This document shows, piece after piece, positions 1 to 9,201 of a stretch of DNA of 64,000 nt. The translations under genes and the position numbers were made by a program. Where the stretch lies: NCBI RefSeq assembly GCF_014200015.1, contig NZ_JACHOT010000008.1:124001-188000 (forward strand), written 5' to 3'. Each line of letters begins with the position of its first letter. Positions within the stretch are counted from its first letter, which is position 1. This DNA is from Aminobacter niigataensis (GTDB lineage: Bacteria; Pseudomonadota; Alphaproteobacteria; Rhizobiales; Rhizobiaceae). The notes under the pieces were generated by a model. The model saw nothing but the letters and a program-made list of their open reading frames with translations, was not told the origin of the DNA and searched no databases.

Positions 1-336
1 GCCGCCGACGCCGCCATAGCCGATCAGCATGGCGATGGCCGAGCCCATGAACATCAGCGCCAGTATGTAGAGGCGCGCCATCAGGCCGATGAGGCCGCCG
101 ATGAGCAACTCCGAGGCGATCATCGGCATCAGCACGCCCGGGCGCGCATCGACATAGGGAAAGATCTGGTCCCAGAGGTGGACCAGAAGCCCGCCGGTGG
201 CGGCGACGGCGACGAACAGCCGGACATGCATGGGCACGCGTACGCTCGAAATGCCGGGCATCAGCATGAAGCAGCTGCCGATGCGGCAAAAGGCGAGGAA
301 CGCCGCAAGGACGAACCCTTGCGCGGCAACATTCAT
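1..336 (-). CDS. fliR: Flagellar export gate protein FliR (N-terminal part, cut by window edge)
   Basis: FliR is an inner-membrane part of the flagellar type III export gate with FliP, FliQ, FlhA and FlhB. The frame starts at the ATG at 336-334, which overlaps the flhA stop as ATGA, and runs off the left edge after 112 codons. The family-like stretch [11 protein letters not shown] lies near residues 18-28, and hydrophobic segments are seen around residues 5-20, 40-55 and 75-105. A FliR protein is about 250 residues, so less than half is present. Translational coupling to flhA is likely. Confidence 0.93.
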   Translation of the reverse strand, partial: MNVAAQGFVLAAFLAFCRIGSCFMLMPGISSVRVPMHVRLFVAVAATGGLLVHLWDQIFPYVDARPGVLMPMIASELLIGGLIGLMARLYILALMFMGSAIAMLIGYGGVGG

Positions 337-2423
337 GAGATGGTTCCAAGCACGCGCAGCTCGACGCCCTTGGCGATCTCGACATGGCTGAGCACCGGCA
401 GGGTCGGGAACAGCCGTTCGATGATCATGCGGACATAGGGCCGGGCGTCGGGGGCGGTGACGAGCACGAAGCGCTCGCCGGCCTCGAGGTGGATGCGGAT
501 CGCCTTCGAGGCGTCCTGGCCGAATTCCTCGAGCTGGCGCGGGTCGATGTCGAATTCGCGTACTTCGCCCTTGGCGTCGCGTTTGAGGCTCTGGTGAAAG
601 GCGAGGTCCCAGCGGTTGCCGAGACGCAGCACCTTGAGCACGCCGCTTTCGCCAAGGTCGCCGCAGATCTGCTGGGCCATGCGGATGCGGACATGCTCGA
701 CGATCTGCTCGGTGCGGCGGACATGGGGGGATATCTCGGCGATGGCCTCGATGATGAGGTGGAGATTGCGGATCGACACGCGCTCGGCGAGCAACAGCTT
801 CAGCACGGCCTGCAGGCCGGGATAGGTGATGTGCGAGGTGCAGATCTCGTCGGCAAGCTTGCGGTATTCCGGATCCTGGCGTTCGAGCAGCGCCTTCATG
901 TCCTTGTAGGACAGCAGCTGCGGCAGGTTGTTGCGGATCACCTCGGAGAGATGGGTGAGCAGCACCGACATATTGTCGGCGAAGGTGAACTGCTCGCGCT
1001 TGAGGTCCTCGGCGAAGGAATCGAGCACCGAAAACGCGCGCATGCCGAAGGCGGGTTCGCGAACTTCCTCGCCCGGAATGTCGGGCAGTTCGCGCGAGCC
1101 GAGCAGCACCATGATCTCGCCGACGCGCATCTGGTATTCGGCGACGACCGTGCCGTGGATCTTGATCTGGTAGCTCTTGGGCGGGATCGAGTAGTCGTCG
1201 GTCATCCTGACTTCAGGCACGACGAAGCCGTATTGGGTGGCGAACTTCTTGCGCATCTTCGACATGCGGAAGGCGAGTTCCTGATGCGTTGCAAGCAGGC
1301 GCGTCGACAACTGCTTGCCGATCAGGAGTTCGATCTCGGCGGTGGCGAGCGATGCCTTGACCGAGTTCTTTTCCTCTTCGACCTTGTCGACTTCCGCCTG
1401 CTTCTTCTCGGCGTCGGCCTCGGCGACGCGGCGGTTGTGGCGCATCGGGATGACGTAACCGAGTGCGGCCATGCCGGCAGCGAGCGTGACGAACGGGAAC
1501 ATCGGCAGGCCGGGCATCAAGCCGAGCAACAGCAGCAGGCCGGCGGCGACGTAGAGCGCGCGCGGATAGGCGCCGAGCTGGCCGAACACTGCCTGGTCGG
1601 TCGAGCCGCGCGTGCCGCCCTTGGAGACCAGCAGGCCGGCGGCGAGCGAGACGATGAGGGCCGGGATCTGGGTCACCAGACCGTCACCGACCGACAGCTT
1701 GATGAACACGTCGGCGGCTTCGCCCATGCCCATGTCGTGGCGGAAATAGCCGATGGCGATGCCGCCGACGATGTTGATGGCGGTGATCATCAGGCCGGCG
1801 ATGGCGTCGCCGCGGACGAATTTCGAGGCACCGTCCATCGAGCCGAAAAACGAGCTTTCCTCTTCCAGTTCGCGGCGGCGCAATTGAGCGGTCTTGTCGT
1901 CGATCATGCCGGCGGCGAGATCGGCGTCGATCGACATCTGCTTGCCGGGGATGGCGTCGAGGGTGAAACGCGCGCCGACTTCGGCGATACGCGTCGCACC
2001 CTTGGTGATGACGATGAAGTTCACCACGATCAGGATCAGGAAGACGATCAGGCCGATGACGAAATCGCCGGACATGACCAGGCTGGAGAAGCCCGAGATG
2101 ACGTAGCCGGCGGCGTGCGTGCCCTCGTTGCCGTGCGAAAGGATCATGCGCGTGGTGGCGATGTTGAGGGACAGGCGCAGCATCGTGGCGATCAGCAGGA
2201 TCGTCGGGAACGACGAGAAGTCCAGCGGCCGCTGGATCCACAGGGCGACCATGAGGATCAGCACTGAAATGGCGATGGAGAAGGCGAGGCCGACGTCGAT
2301 CAGGAAAGCCGGGATCGGCAGGAACAGGACGACCAGGATAACCACGATGCCGAGCGCGAAGAAGACGTCGCGTCCGCTCTTGTTTGGCGCGCCTATGCCC
2401 GAAATGGTTTCACTGATCGCCAT
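333..2423 (-). CDS. flhA: Flagellar export apparatus protein FlhA
   Basis: FlhA is the largest export-gate protein. Its N-terminal half spans the inner membrane and its C-terminal half forms the cytosolic ring that receives substrate-chaperone complexes. The 696-residue length is typical. Hydrophobic helices fill about residues 18-140 and 200-320, the FHIPEP signature region ([13 protein letters not shown]) is at about 151-163, and a charged linker near 330-365 precedes the cytosolic domain. The stop overlaps fliR. In related rhizobia flhA directly follows fliQ, but here about 4.2 kb of other genes lie between, so flhA probably needs its own promoter in the gap to its right. Confidence 0.97.
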   Translation of the reverse strand: MAISETISGIGAPNKSGRDVFFALGIVVILVVLFLPIPAFLIDVGLAFSIAISVLILMVALWIQRPLDFSSFPTILLIATMLRLSLNIATTRMILSHGNEGTHAAGYVISGFSSLVMSGDFVIGLIVFLILIVVNFIVITKGATRIAEVGARFTLDAIPGKQMSIDADLAAGMIDDKTAQLRRRELEEESSFFGSMDGASKFVRGDAIAGLMITAINIVGGIAIGYFRHDMGMGEAADVFIKLSVGDGLVTQIPALIVSLAAGLLVSKGGTRGSTDQAVFGQLGAYPRALYVAAGLLLLLGLMPGLPMFPFVTLAAGMAALGYVIPMRHNRRVAEADAEKKQAEVDKVEEEKNSVKASLATAEIELLIGKQLSTRLLATHQELAFRMSKMRKKFATQYGFVVPEVRMTDDYSIPPKSYQIKIHGTVVAEYQMRVGEIMVLLGSRELPDIPGEEVREPAFGMRAFSVLDSFAEDLKREQFTFADNMSVLLTHLSEVIRNNLPQLLSYKDMKALLERQDPEYRKLADEICTSHITYPGLQAVLKLLLAERVSIRNLHLIIEAIAEISPHVRRTEQIVEHVRIRMAQQICGDLGESGVLKVLRLGNRWDLAFHQSLKRDAKGEVREFDIDPRQLEEFGQDASKAIRIHLEAGERFVLVTAPDARPYVRMIIERLFPTLPVLSHVEIAKGVELRVLGTIS

Positions 2424-3159
2424 GGCTCATCCGATCGAATTCTGCCGCGAACCCATGCCACGGCCCGTTGACCCTATTGCTTCAAGCTTGCGCGAGGGTG
2501 GGAGCTTGCCTTCGAAGGGCCAAGCTTGCTCACCGCCACGCCCCGTTTCCGGTCTGGCTATTGTCTGGGAGAATTCGGGAAGCGGGGCGCGGGGCCGTGC
2601 CTGCCGATAGTCTGAGATGTGGCGCGAACCCGCGCACCGCCGGCGATTTCCGTTCCCGTCCGTTCCGCTTCCGGGGCATCGGGCATTTTCGCCCATGCCC
2701 CCACTAGCGCATCGTCCAGCGCACCCGGGCCGTAGTGCCCGAGGGGGAACCCTTGGACGGAACCTCCCCGGACCATGAGCCACGTTAGCCCATGATCGGA
2801 GGCGCCGGTTCCTCCCCACAGATCACCGTCGCGACCGGCGTTCCCGCGGGAGGAACTGGCATGGATTGTACGGGAGGTTTTCAGGGCGTGGAAAAGAGGG
2901 ATGGGTCTATCCACGCGGATTGCTGACAGATGGTGACACATCGGGATGTATCGGCGTTGGTTCTGGACCACAGCGGCAATTGCCATTTCACGCATGGATC
3001 CCCGGGTCTCCGCAGGTCGCTTCGCTTCTGCTCCGCCCGAGGATGACGAGCTTCGTTAGACGTCGCCGCCAATCTTCAACGTATGCGATTGGCGAGGAAG
3101 GGAGGATCGCGATGTGGAGGGAAGGCTGCTCGCGAGGACATCCACGAAGCCGGTTTCGC
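2424..3159. other. 736-base gene-poor stretch upstream of flhA
   Basis: No convincing coding region was found. The short open frames here have shadow-like composition (Arg/Pro/Ser-rich) and no recognisable product. The stretch probably contains the promoter of flhA-fliR, now cut off from fliQ. Its left part (about 2700-2880) shows GGAACC/GGTTCC-type inverted fragments, and its right part (2993-3050) looks like a dispersed intergenic repeat. Confidence 0.6.
2993..3050. repeat. Possible dispersed intergenic repeat fragment
   Basis: The segment has the pattern ATCCCCGGGTCT...CGCCCGAGGATGACG. From memory this resembles short repeats scattered between genes in many alphaproteobacterial genomes. 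It lies next to the non-flagellar insert. Only one copy is in the window, so the repeat status is recall, not observation. Confidence 0.35.
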
Positions 3160-3654
3160 TCACAGCCATCGCCGCACGCGTCGCCTGTAGTCGAGATACG
3201 CATTGCCGAAGCGACGTTCGAGGTAGGCCTCCTCGCGGGCAACGACGCCGTAGCGGATCACGATGGCAAGAGGAACAGTGAGGACAAGGATCCACGGGCT
3301 CAGTGCGGCGACGCCGATGCCGCCATAGAGCAGGAACATGCCGAGGTAGATGGGATTGCGCGTCCACCCGTGAATGCCTGAGGTGACGAGCACGCGGGTC
3401 GGCTCATAGGTGGGCACCGGTGTCGCCGCCCGCGAGAAGTTGCGAATACCCGCGATCGCTAGCGCAAAGCCGGTGAGGATCAGGCAACCGCCGACCAGAC
3501 GGACCAGATCGCTCGCCGCGACAGGGGCCATCAAAGGCAGCAGGCGATCCGCGGCCAGTCCAAGCAGAAGAGCGCCAAGAAACAGCAGAGGCGGCCGCGC
3601 GATGACGCCTGCCGTTCCAGTGTCGTTCACGTGTTGGCCAGATGGTTCACGCAT
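3160..3654 (-). CDS. Isoprenylcysteine carboxyl methyltransferase (ICMT/PEMT)-like membrane protein
   Basis: A 164-residue integral membrane protein. Hydrophobic segments lie at about residues 18-40, 48-68 and 108-135. The C-terminal region has TRNPIYLGMFLLYGG followed by REEAYLERRFGNAYLDYRRRVRRW, matching the methyl-donor-binding end of the ICMT/phospholipid methyltransferase superfamily (NPxYxG, EExxLxxxFGxxYxxYxxxVxRW). The substrate cannot be told. The start at 3654 was chosen because the frame upstream is low-complexity and crosses the operator region. It is divergent from the MarR gene, which probably controls it. Confidence 0.8.
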   Translation of the reverse strand: MREPSGQHVNDTGTAGVIARPPLLFLGALLLGLAADRLLPLMAPVAASDLVRLVGGCLILTGFALAIAGIRNFSRAATPVPTYEPTRVLVTSGIHGWTRNPIYLGMFLLYGGIGVAALSPWILVLTVPLAIVIRYGVVAREEAYLERRFGNAYLDYRRRVRRWL

Positions 3655-3697
3655 GAATGCTCCCGCATATGCTGGAGGACGAAATTCAATGCAAAAC

Positions 3698-3741
3698 GAC
3701 AACCAAGGTGTCATTCTACAAATTGACAACCATGGTGTCAA
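3698..3741. promoter_or_regulatory. Tandem inverted-repeat operator between the methyltransferase and MarR genes
   Basis: Two near-identical sites sit 27 bases apart: GACAACCAAGGTGTC at 3698-3712 and GACAACCATGGTGTC at 3725-3739. The second extends to TTGACA-N7-TGTCAA (3723-3741), a perfect six-base inverted repeat, while the first keeps four- to five-base arms. The location between divergent genes, one of them a MarR regulator, fits an autoregulatory operator. Confidence 0.7.
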
Positions 3742-3857
3742 TGACGGAGGCTGTGCAGCTTGTTTTACGCAATTCCGGACGGAAAGCCGCTGCACACTTT
3801 TCCTGGAATTGCTCTCACCGGACGAAGGCGATGACGTCGGCACGACAGGAGACCGGG

Positions 3858-4340
3858 ATGGCGGCTGAGACGGGGGCGGGCCCAACCGCCGACAACAAGG
3901 CAGAGGCGATCGCCGAGCTGATGCTCGAAGTGGCCCAGTGCTTCTTCAGGATACGGGCGGTCGGCCAGAAGACCGGCTTGATCACCAACTGGGGCGGCGG
4001 TGCGTTCGGTTTCATGCGAAGCCTGGCGGTGCTTGGTCCGCTGACGGTGCCGCAGATCGCCCAGATGCGGCCCACGAGCCGCCAGCGCATGCAGCGGCTG
4101 GCGGACGAACTTGCGGCCGAGGGGCTGGTGGCATTCATCGAAAATCCGAAGCACCAGCGCTCGAAGTTGGTGCAGCTGACTGCGAAAGGCGAGGCGCGCT
4201 ATCGCGAGATGAACGCCCAGCTCCTGGCGATCGCCTCGAGCATGGGCGTCGCCCTCAGCGAAGCCGATATCCTCAGGACCACCGAGATCGTGCGGCAGCT
4301 GAGCGACGATGTGAAAGCGCGGTCGGAGCGGCTGCCGTAG
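3858..4340 (+). CDS. MarR-family transcriptional regulator
   Basis: A 160-residue regulator with a winged-helix core. LTVPQIAQMRPTSRQRMQRL at about residues 62-81 is the helix-turn-helix, followed by a wing with NPKHQRSKLVQLTAKGEARY. MarR proteins bind palindromic operators as dimers and usually release DNA on ligand binding. The start at 3858 is preferred over an in-frame ATG at 3831 because AGGAG lies seven bases upstream. It is divergent from the ICMT-like gene, with a duplicated inverted repeat between them. The ligand is unknown. Confidence 0.87.
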   Translation: MAAETGAGPTADNKAEAIAELMLEVAQCFFRIRAVGQKTGLITNWGGGAFGFMRSLAVLGPLTVPQIAQMRPTSRQRMQRLADELAAEGLVAFIENPKHQRSKLVQLTAKGEARYREMNAQLLAIASSMGVALSEADILRTTEIVRQLSDDVKARSERLP

Positions 4341-4358
4341 CAGGCACCGCCACGCTGT

Positions 4359-4805
4359 TCAGACGCCCTTGGGTTTCTTCTGCGAGCGGACGGATCGGGC
4401 GGCGAGCACCGAGGTGTTCAGGGCCACGGCGGCGCGGATGAGCGCCTTCAACGCCTCTTCATCGATGGTGTCGCCCTCGTGGAAATCGATGGCACGCCTG
4501 GTGTTGCCTTCGAGGCTGGAGTTGAAAAGGCCCTTCGGGTCTTCCACCGAGGCGCCCCTGGCGAAGGTCATCTTCACGGCGTTCTTGTAGGTCTCGCCGG
4601 TGCAGATGATGCCGGCATGCGACCAGACCGGAACGCCGCGCCACTTCACCTCCTCGACCACCTCGGGGTCGGCCTGCAGGATCAGGGCGCGCACCCGGGC
4701 AAGCGTCTGGCCGCGCCAATCGCCGAGCGCAGTGATCTTGTCATCGATCTGCCGGGAAGCTGCGACTCCGCTGCCCGCTTCATTCGAGGCCGTTTTCTTT
4801 TCCAT
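4359..4805 (-). CDS. DUF1801 (YdhG-like) domain protein
   Basis: A 148-residue protein of the DUF1801 group, small single-domain proteins of unknown function. Family-like features are EVKWRGVPVWSHAGIIC, KMTFARGASVEDPKGLFNSS and IDFHEGDTIDEEALKALIRA. A lysine- and serine-rich tail (RSVRSQKKPKGV) ends the protein. The ATG at 4805 is preferred over an upstream in-frame ATG because GAGGAGGAAAG precedes it. It lies 35 bases after the MFS gene and may be co-transcribed with it. Confidence 0.82.
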   Translation of the reverse strand: MEKKTASNEAGSGVAASRQIDDKITALGDWRGQTLARVRALILQADPEVVEEVKWRGVPVWSHAGIICTGETYKNAVKMTFARGASVEDPKGLFNSSLEGNTRRAIDFHEGDTIDEEALKALIRAAVALNTSVLAARSVRSQKKPKGV

Positions 4806-4840
4806 TCTTTCCTCCTCGATGGGCAGATTGCGCTTGACCC

Positions 4841-6484
4841 TCAATGCAGGTCGATCGGGCCTTTCGGCGTGACGATGGCCGCAGCGAGGCTGGTGGGACG
4901 CTCGATCAGGCGATGGACGCGCGGCGGCTGGGCGCCGCTGTGCAACGACCTGAGCTTCTCGCCAATCTCGGCGTCGGCATGGGTGGCGCGCTGGTTGTGG
5001 CGGACATATTCGAGCCAGGTCGGCGTGTGGTAGCTCTCGACCCAGATCTCGGGGTTTTCCAGGTCGCGTGCCAGCGTCCAGTTACGGGCACCGTCGCGGC
5101 GGCGGATGCGGCGACGCTCGGCCATGGCATCGAGGAAGGCGGGTACGTCTTCCTCGCGGATGATGAACTCGATGATGATGGCGATGGGACCGCTGCGCGG
5201 CTGGACGTCGAGCGCCAGATGCGGTTCGCGGAAGCGGTTCAGCGGGTCGAGGTTGAGCGCCGTATGCTCGGGCAGGGGCAGGAGGAAACCGATCGCGGCG
5301 CCGGCCAGCATGACGATGCCGGCGACGATGAGGGCGGTCGCCGGGCCCTGGCCTTCGGCGATCAGGCCCCAGACCCAGCTGCCGAGTGCCATGCCGCCGA
5401 AGGTCGCCATCTGGTAGATCGAGAGCGCGCGGCCGACGACCCAGCGCGGCGTCGACATCTGCACGGTGATGTTGAAGTGCGACAGCGCCAGCACCCAGCA
5501 GGCGCCGCCGATGAGCAGGCCGGCGCTGGTGACCCAGGCGTTCGAGCTCCAGGCGGCGATCCAGCTGCACAGGGCAAAGCCGAGGAAGGACGAGCGCACG
5601 ATCGCCTCGCTCGACATGCTGCTGCGGATGCGGCCGCTGATCAGCGCGCCGCCGACGGCGCCGACGCCGAAAGCGCCGAGCATGATGCCGTAGGTCAGCG
5701 GGCCGCCGGCGACGAGGTCGCGCGCGACGAGCGGCAGCAGCGCCTGGAGGACGACGGCGGTGAAGCCGAAGGCGAAGCTGCGCAGCAGGACCTTGCCGAT
5801 GTTGGGCGACATGGCGATGTAGCGCAGCCCCGCACCCATGGCGTGGCCGAGCGTTTCGCGCGGCAGCGGGTTCGCCGGATACTGCGGACGCCAGCGAAAC
5901 AGGACGAAGATGATGGCGAAATAGCTCAGCGTGTTGACGGCGAAGGCGGCAGCGGCTCCGGCGGCGGCGACGATGATGCCGCCGATGGCCGGGCCGACGC
6001 TGCGCGTCATGTTGAAGCCCATCGAATTGAGCGCCACTGCCGCCGGCATGACCGGGCGGGGAACCATGTCGCCGACGGAGGCCTGCCAGGACGGGTTGTT
6101 GAGGGCGGTGCCGCAGCCGATGAGGAAGGTGAAGGCGAGCAGCAGCCACGGCGTGATCAGGCCGAGATAGGCAACGAGCGTCAGCAGCGCCGAGACCGCC
6201 AGCATGAAGCACTGGGCCGTCAACATGACGCGGCGGCGGTCGAAGCTGTCGGCAAGGGCGCCCGAGACCAGCGAAAACAGCATGATCGGCAGCGTGATCG
6301 AAGCCTGGACCAGCGCCACCATGTCCGACGAGGTGGCGATCGAGGTCATCAGCCAGGCGGCGCCGACCGACTGGATCAGGCTGCCGAAATTCGATGCCAG
6401 GCTGGCGAGCCAGACGGAACGGAAAATGCCGTGCTTGAACGGCTCGAGTGCAGAACCTCGCTCGTACTGGTGGTCGTCGTCCAT
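4841..6484 (-). CDS. MFS exporter of the EntS/MFS_3 group with C-terminal cytosolic domain
   Basis: A 547-residue transporter with about twelve membrane segments in residues 20-405. The loop after helix 2 carries ADSFDRRRVM, the MFS motif A. As in many MFS_3 (DUF894) proteins, a soluble tail of about 130 residues follows (IIIEFIIREEDVPAFLDAM and ESYHTPTWLEYVRHNQRATH), resembling an antibiotic-biosynthesis-monooxygenase-like ferredoxin fold. Proteins of this group export siderophores or drugs, but the substrate here is unknown. It sits inside a flagellar operon without an obvious link to motility. Confidence 0.88.
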   Translation of the reverse strand: MDDDHQYERGSALEPFKHGIFRSVWLASLASNFGSLIQSVGAAWLMTSIATSSDMVALVQASITLPIMLFSLVSGALADSFDRRRVMLTAQCFMLAVSALLTLVAYLGLITPWLLLAFTFLIGCGTALNNPSWQASVGDMVPRPVMPAAVALNSMGFNMTRSVGPAIGGIIVAAAGAAAAFAVNTLSYFAIIFVLFRWRPQYPANPLPRETLGHAMGAGLRYIAMSPNIGKVLLRSFAFGFTAVVLQALLPLVARDLVAGGPLTYGIMLGAFGVGAVGGALISGRIRSSMSSEAIVRSSFLGFALCSWIAAWSSNAWVTSAGLLIGGACWVLALSHFNITVQMSTPRWVVGRALSIYQMATFGGMALGSWVWGLIAEGQGPATALIVAGIVMLAGAAIGFLLPLPEHTALNLDPLNRFREPHLALDVQPRSGPIAIIIEFIIREEDVPAFLDAMAERRRIRRRDGARNWTLARDLENPEIWVESYHTPTWLEYVRHNQRATHADAEIGEKLRSLHSGAQPPRVHRLIERPTSLAAAIVTPKGPIDLH

Positions 6485-6635
6485 GCGCCAAGCCGGCCGA
6501 GCCGGATGCCCTCGTGTGAATCGTCGTCGTGCGACTAGACCATGATCGGCGAGCGGGGTGAACCCATTTGTCGAAGGCGGCCATGGGCCAAGGCCGGTTC
6601 GCCGGCGGTCCAGCCGGGCGCGGACCGCGGCCTGC

Positions 6636-6902
6636 TCAGAAGCCGGTTTCGATGCGCTCGAAGATGACGTTGGTGAAGGCTGAGATCTGGGCGCCGATGA
6701 ACGGGCCGGTCAGCGCCACGACCAGGAAGATGGCGACGATCTTGGGCACGAAGGTGAGGGTGATTTCCTGGATCTGGGTCAGCGCCTGGATGAGGGCGAT
6801 GCCGACGCCGACCAGCATGGCTGCGGCCACGGCGGGCGCCGAGGCGGTCAGCACGGTCCAGATGGCGAACTGGACAAGGTCGAGGGCATCGGCCTCGTTC
6901 AC
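6636..6902 (-). CDS. fliQ: Flagellar export gate protein FliQ
   Basis: An 88-residue protein with two hydrophobic helices (about 15-40 and 53-75) and the conserved core ALIQALTQIQEITLTFVPK. FliQ packs around FliP/FliR in the export gate. The start ATG overlaps the flgD stop by four bases. It is the last gene of the rem-flgE-...-flgD run. flhA, expected next, is displaced to 2423. Confidence 0.95.
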   Translation of the reverse strand: MNEADALDLVQFAIWTVLTASAPAVAAAMLVGVGIALIQALTQIQEITLTFVPKIVAIFLVVALTGPFIGAQISAFTNVIFERIETGF

Positions 6903-7324
6903 GCCGGCGTGGCCTTGATCGAAACGCCGGGATTGATGACGACCTGCTTGCCGTCGGTCAGGACGGCGACGACGCCGTCCTTGAACAGGCGGACTTCGGC
7001 GACGACGCCGGAAGTCTTGCCGTCGGGCGAGGTGACGGTCCGGCCGATCAGCGCGTCGGCCTGGGCGAGCGCCGAGCCCTGCAGGATCTGGTCGAGCCGC
7101 GTGTTCATCTGCACCGACTGTTCGACCTGCGAGAAGGTGGCGAGCTGCGCCACATACTGGGTCGAGTCCATCGGCTTGGTCGGGTCCTGGTTCTTCATCT
7201 GCGCGACGAGCAGCTTGAGGAACGAATTGTAATCGACCTGGGTCTTGGACGGCGCCGGCGTGCCGGTGGCCGTCTTGTTGGTGCTGGTGGAGCCCGGCAC
7301 CGAGGCGGTGTAGTCGATGGCCAT
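6899..7324 (-). CDS. flgD: Flagellar hook assembly scaffold FlgD
   Basis: FlgD caps the growing hook during FlgE polymerisation. The 141-residue protein has the FlgD N-terminal signature FLKLLVAQMKNQDPTKPMDS at about residues 35-54 followed by QYVAQLATFSQVEQ. It is much shorter than the enterobacterial protein, lacking most of the C-terminal Ig/tudor-like region, as is usual in rhizobia. The start shares one base with the flbT stop and its own stop overlaps fliQ. Confidence 0.94.
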   Translation of the reverse strand: MAIDYTASVPGSTSTNKTATGTPAPSKTQVDYNSFLKLLVAQMKNQDPTKPMDSTQYVAQLATFSQVEQSVQMNTRLDQILQGSALAQADALIGRTVTSPDGKTSGVVAEVRLFKDGVVAVLTDGKQVVINPGVSIKATPA

Positions 7325-7767
7325 CAGAATGTACCTCCGGCTGCGATGGCGTGCTCGGCCAGCTGTGGCTGGTCGTTGCTGGCCATGGCGCGCTTTTCCA
7401 GGGGATAGAGCGAGCGGATGGTCTTCAGCGCTTCGTAGACATGGTCCTCGGCGACGAGGCGGTCGATATGCTTGAGGCTCGACAGGATTTCGGGATTGTC
7501 GAAGGTGGCGAGCAGCAGCGGCAGCGACCGGCGGAACATATCGCGGGCCTCGACGGCGCCGACGGGATCGACCAGCATGACCTGCAGGATGAAGTAGAGC
7601 TGGCGCAGCGGCGTCGATGCCTGCTCGGGCTGCAGCACATGGCTTTCGAGCAGGAACTGCACGTCGTTGAGCAGTTCGAGCGAGACCTTGCGGTCGACGC
7701 GGACGACCGCGCCGTTGATGTAGATCTTCTCGTTGGCCTTCAGCGAAATCTTCAGGGTGTTTTTCAT
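7324..7767 (-). CDS. flbT: Flagellin synthesis regulator FlbT
   Basis: A 147-residue FlbT-family protein (KISLKANEKIYINGAVVRVDRK at the N terminus, then QFLLESHVLQPEQASTPLRQ). In Caulobacter FlbT acts after transcription, binding the flagellin mRNA leader and controlling its stability. In this window five flagellin genes carry a conserved structured leader that could be its target (inference). It overlaps flaF by four bases and flgD by one. Confidence 0.94.
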   Translation of the reverse strand: MKNTLKISLKANEKIYINGAVVRVDRKVSLELLNDVQFLLESHVLQPEQASTPLRQLYFILQVMLVDPVGAVEARDMFRRSLPLLLATFDNPEILSSLKHIDRLVAEDHVYEALKTIRSLYPLEKRAMASNDQPQLAEHAIAAGGTF

Positions 7768-8111
7768 TGGATGCCGTCGCGGATGATCTGCGAGACCTCG
7801 ATCAGGCCTTCGAAGCTGTCGGTGCGGCCCTGGCGGATGTCTTCGGCTTCACGCAGCAGCCACAGGCCGATGGAGATGAGATTGGCGCGGAGTTCCTTCG
7901 GCAGCTCGTTCTCGGGGCTGCCGAGGTCGTCGAGCAGCGATGTCCACACCCGGTTGGTGAAGTTCAGCGCCTGGATGGCCTCGTTGGAATTGGCTCCGAC
8001 CTCGCTGGCCGTGGTCAGCATGTCGATCGAGCGCGTGAGAAGCTGACGTTCGCGATCCCGCGCATCGGCGACGGAGTCGGTCTGGATGTCGGCATAGGAG
8101 AATTGATACAT
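7764..8111 (-). CDS. flaF: Flagellin synthesis regulator FlaF
   Basis: A 115-residue FlaF-family protein (start MYQFSYADIQTDSVADARDRE). In Caulobacter FlaF is needed for flagellin synthesis or secretion and acts opposite to FlbT, and it can serve as a flagellin chaperone. It lies 26 bases after flgL and overlaps flbT, an arrangement conserved in rhizobia. Confidence 0.94.
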   Translation of the reverse strand: MYQFSYADIQTDSVADARDRERQLLTRSIDMLTTASEVGANSNEAIQALNFTNRVWTSLLDDLGSPENELPKELRANLISIGLWLLREAEDIRQGRTDSFEGLIEVSQIIRDGIQ

Positions 8112-8137
8112 ATGCGTCCCGTTTGTTGCCGGTCAGG

Positions 8138-9199
8138 TCAGAGATACTTCATCAGGCTGAGCTGCTGGATGCGCGCGGTCAGCGCGTAGGATCTGTCTAT
8201 CTGCGATACCAGGTCGGCGACGCGCGCCGAAGCCACGTAGTAATCGACACCCTCGGTGTCTAGGATGTAGCGCTCGTACAGGTCCACCTGCACGTTGATG
8301 CGGTCGGTGGCGCTCTTGACGCGCTGTTCGATGATGCCGGTCTGCGCTTCCAGCTGGCCGATGTCGCTGATGGCCTCGCCGATGCTCGACACGGCATGGG
8401 TGACGAGCGCGCCACGTGCGGCGTTGCCGACATTGCTGTCGAGCAGGTCGCTGATGATGGCCGCTGACATGGCGATCTTGCGAATGCCTTCGTTGTTGGC
8501 GCTGACCGAGGTCTCGGTGGTCTCGTTGAGCGTGATGCGGCTGGTGATGCCTTGATTGGTGGCATTCGACCACGGGCTGCCGGCTGGAGGTGGCGTCTGC
8601 CAGTCCGCGCCGAGGAACATCGGCTCGACGATGGTGGACATGAAATTGTTCATGTCGGCCGCGGTGATGTCCTGGGCGTCGGCATGGTTCTGGCTGAAGC
8701 CGAAATAGCCGGCGAAGGCGGCGTCGAATGCCACCTTGGTTGGCGAGCCCGGCTTGAAGTCGTTGATCGGCTTGACGTCGGTGTTGGTGCCCGAGAACAG
8801 ATATTCGCCGTTGAGGCTGGTGTTGAGCACCGAGGTCAGTGTGTCGAGCGTGGCACGCCCGCTCTTTTGGGTCAGCGCGTAGGCGGCATCGCCCGAGGCA
8901 CTGCTGGTCAGGCTCGAGAGGAAGGACTGGGCGGCGGCGCCAACCTGGGTCAAGGCTTTCTGCGTCGCCGATAGCCGGGCCGAAACCAGCCCGTTGGAAT
9001 CGACGATACCGCCGAGCCGTTCGAGGTCGCGGTGGAGCGTGACCGACTGGGCGGTGCGGGCGCCTAGCGCCAGTCCTGTGTCGGCGACAAAGCCGGACGA
9101 GGCTTCCTTCTGTGCCTTGGCCAATTCCGACTGCTGGCGCAGCAGCGAGTAGCGCAGTGCGCTGGTGACGGCGGCGGAAGAGACGAAGGTGGTTTTCAT
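8138..9199 (-). CDS. flgL: Hook-filament junction protein FlgL
   Basis: A 353-residue FlgL/HAP3 homologue. The flagellin-like N-terminal D0/D1 helix contains TSALRYSLLRQQSELAKAQK, and the C-terminal helix contains DRSYALTARIQQLSLMKYL. The mid region FLFSGTNTDVKPI matches FlgL proteins, which have YLFSGxxTxxxPF. It joins FlgK to the filament. It starts two bases after flgK. Confidence 0.94.
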   Translation of the reverse strand: MKTTFVSSAAVTSALRYSLLRQQSELAKAQKEASSGFVADTGLALGARTAQSVTLHRDLERLGGIVDSNGLVSARLSATQKALTQVGAAAQSFLSSLTSSASGDAAYALTQKSGRATLDTLTSVLNTSLNGEYLFSGTNTDVKPINDFKPGSPTKVAFDAAFAGYFGFSQNHADAQDITAADMNNFMSTIVEPMFLGADWQTPPPAGSPWSNATNQGITSRITLNETTETSVSANNEGIRKIAMSAAIISDLLDSNVGNAARGALVTHAVSSIGEAISDIGQLEAQTGIIEQRVKSATDRINVQVDLYERYILDTEGVDYYVASARVADLVSQIDRSYALTARIQQLSLMKYL

Positions 9200-9201
9200 C
9201 G

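Noticed and set aside
384-2267. Long plus-strand open frame of 627 codons opposite flhA
   Set aside because: It is antisense to a full, well-conserved flhA. Its composition (runs of Glu, Asp, His, Gly) is what GC-rich codon bias produces on the opposite strand, with no family motif.
2427-2819. Minus-strand open frame of 130 codons just upstream of flhA
   Set aside because: Arg/Gly/Pro-rich, no ribosome site, no recognisable product; treated as non-coding.
4844-6538. Plus-strand open frame of 564 codons opposite the MFS exporter
   Set aside because: Antisense shadow of the transporter gene; highly charged, Gly/Arg-rich, without domain features.
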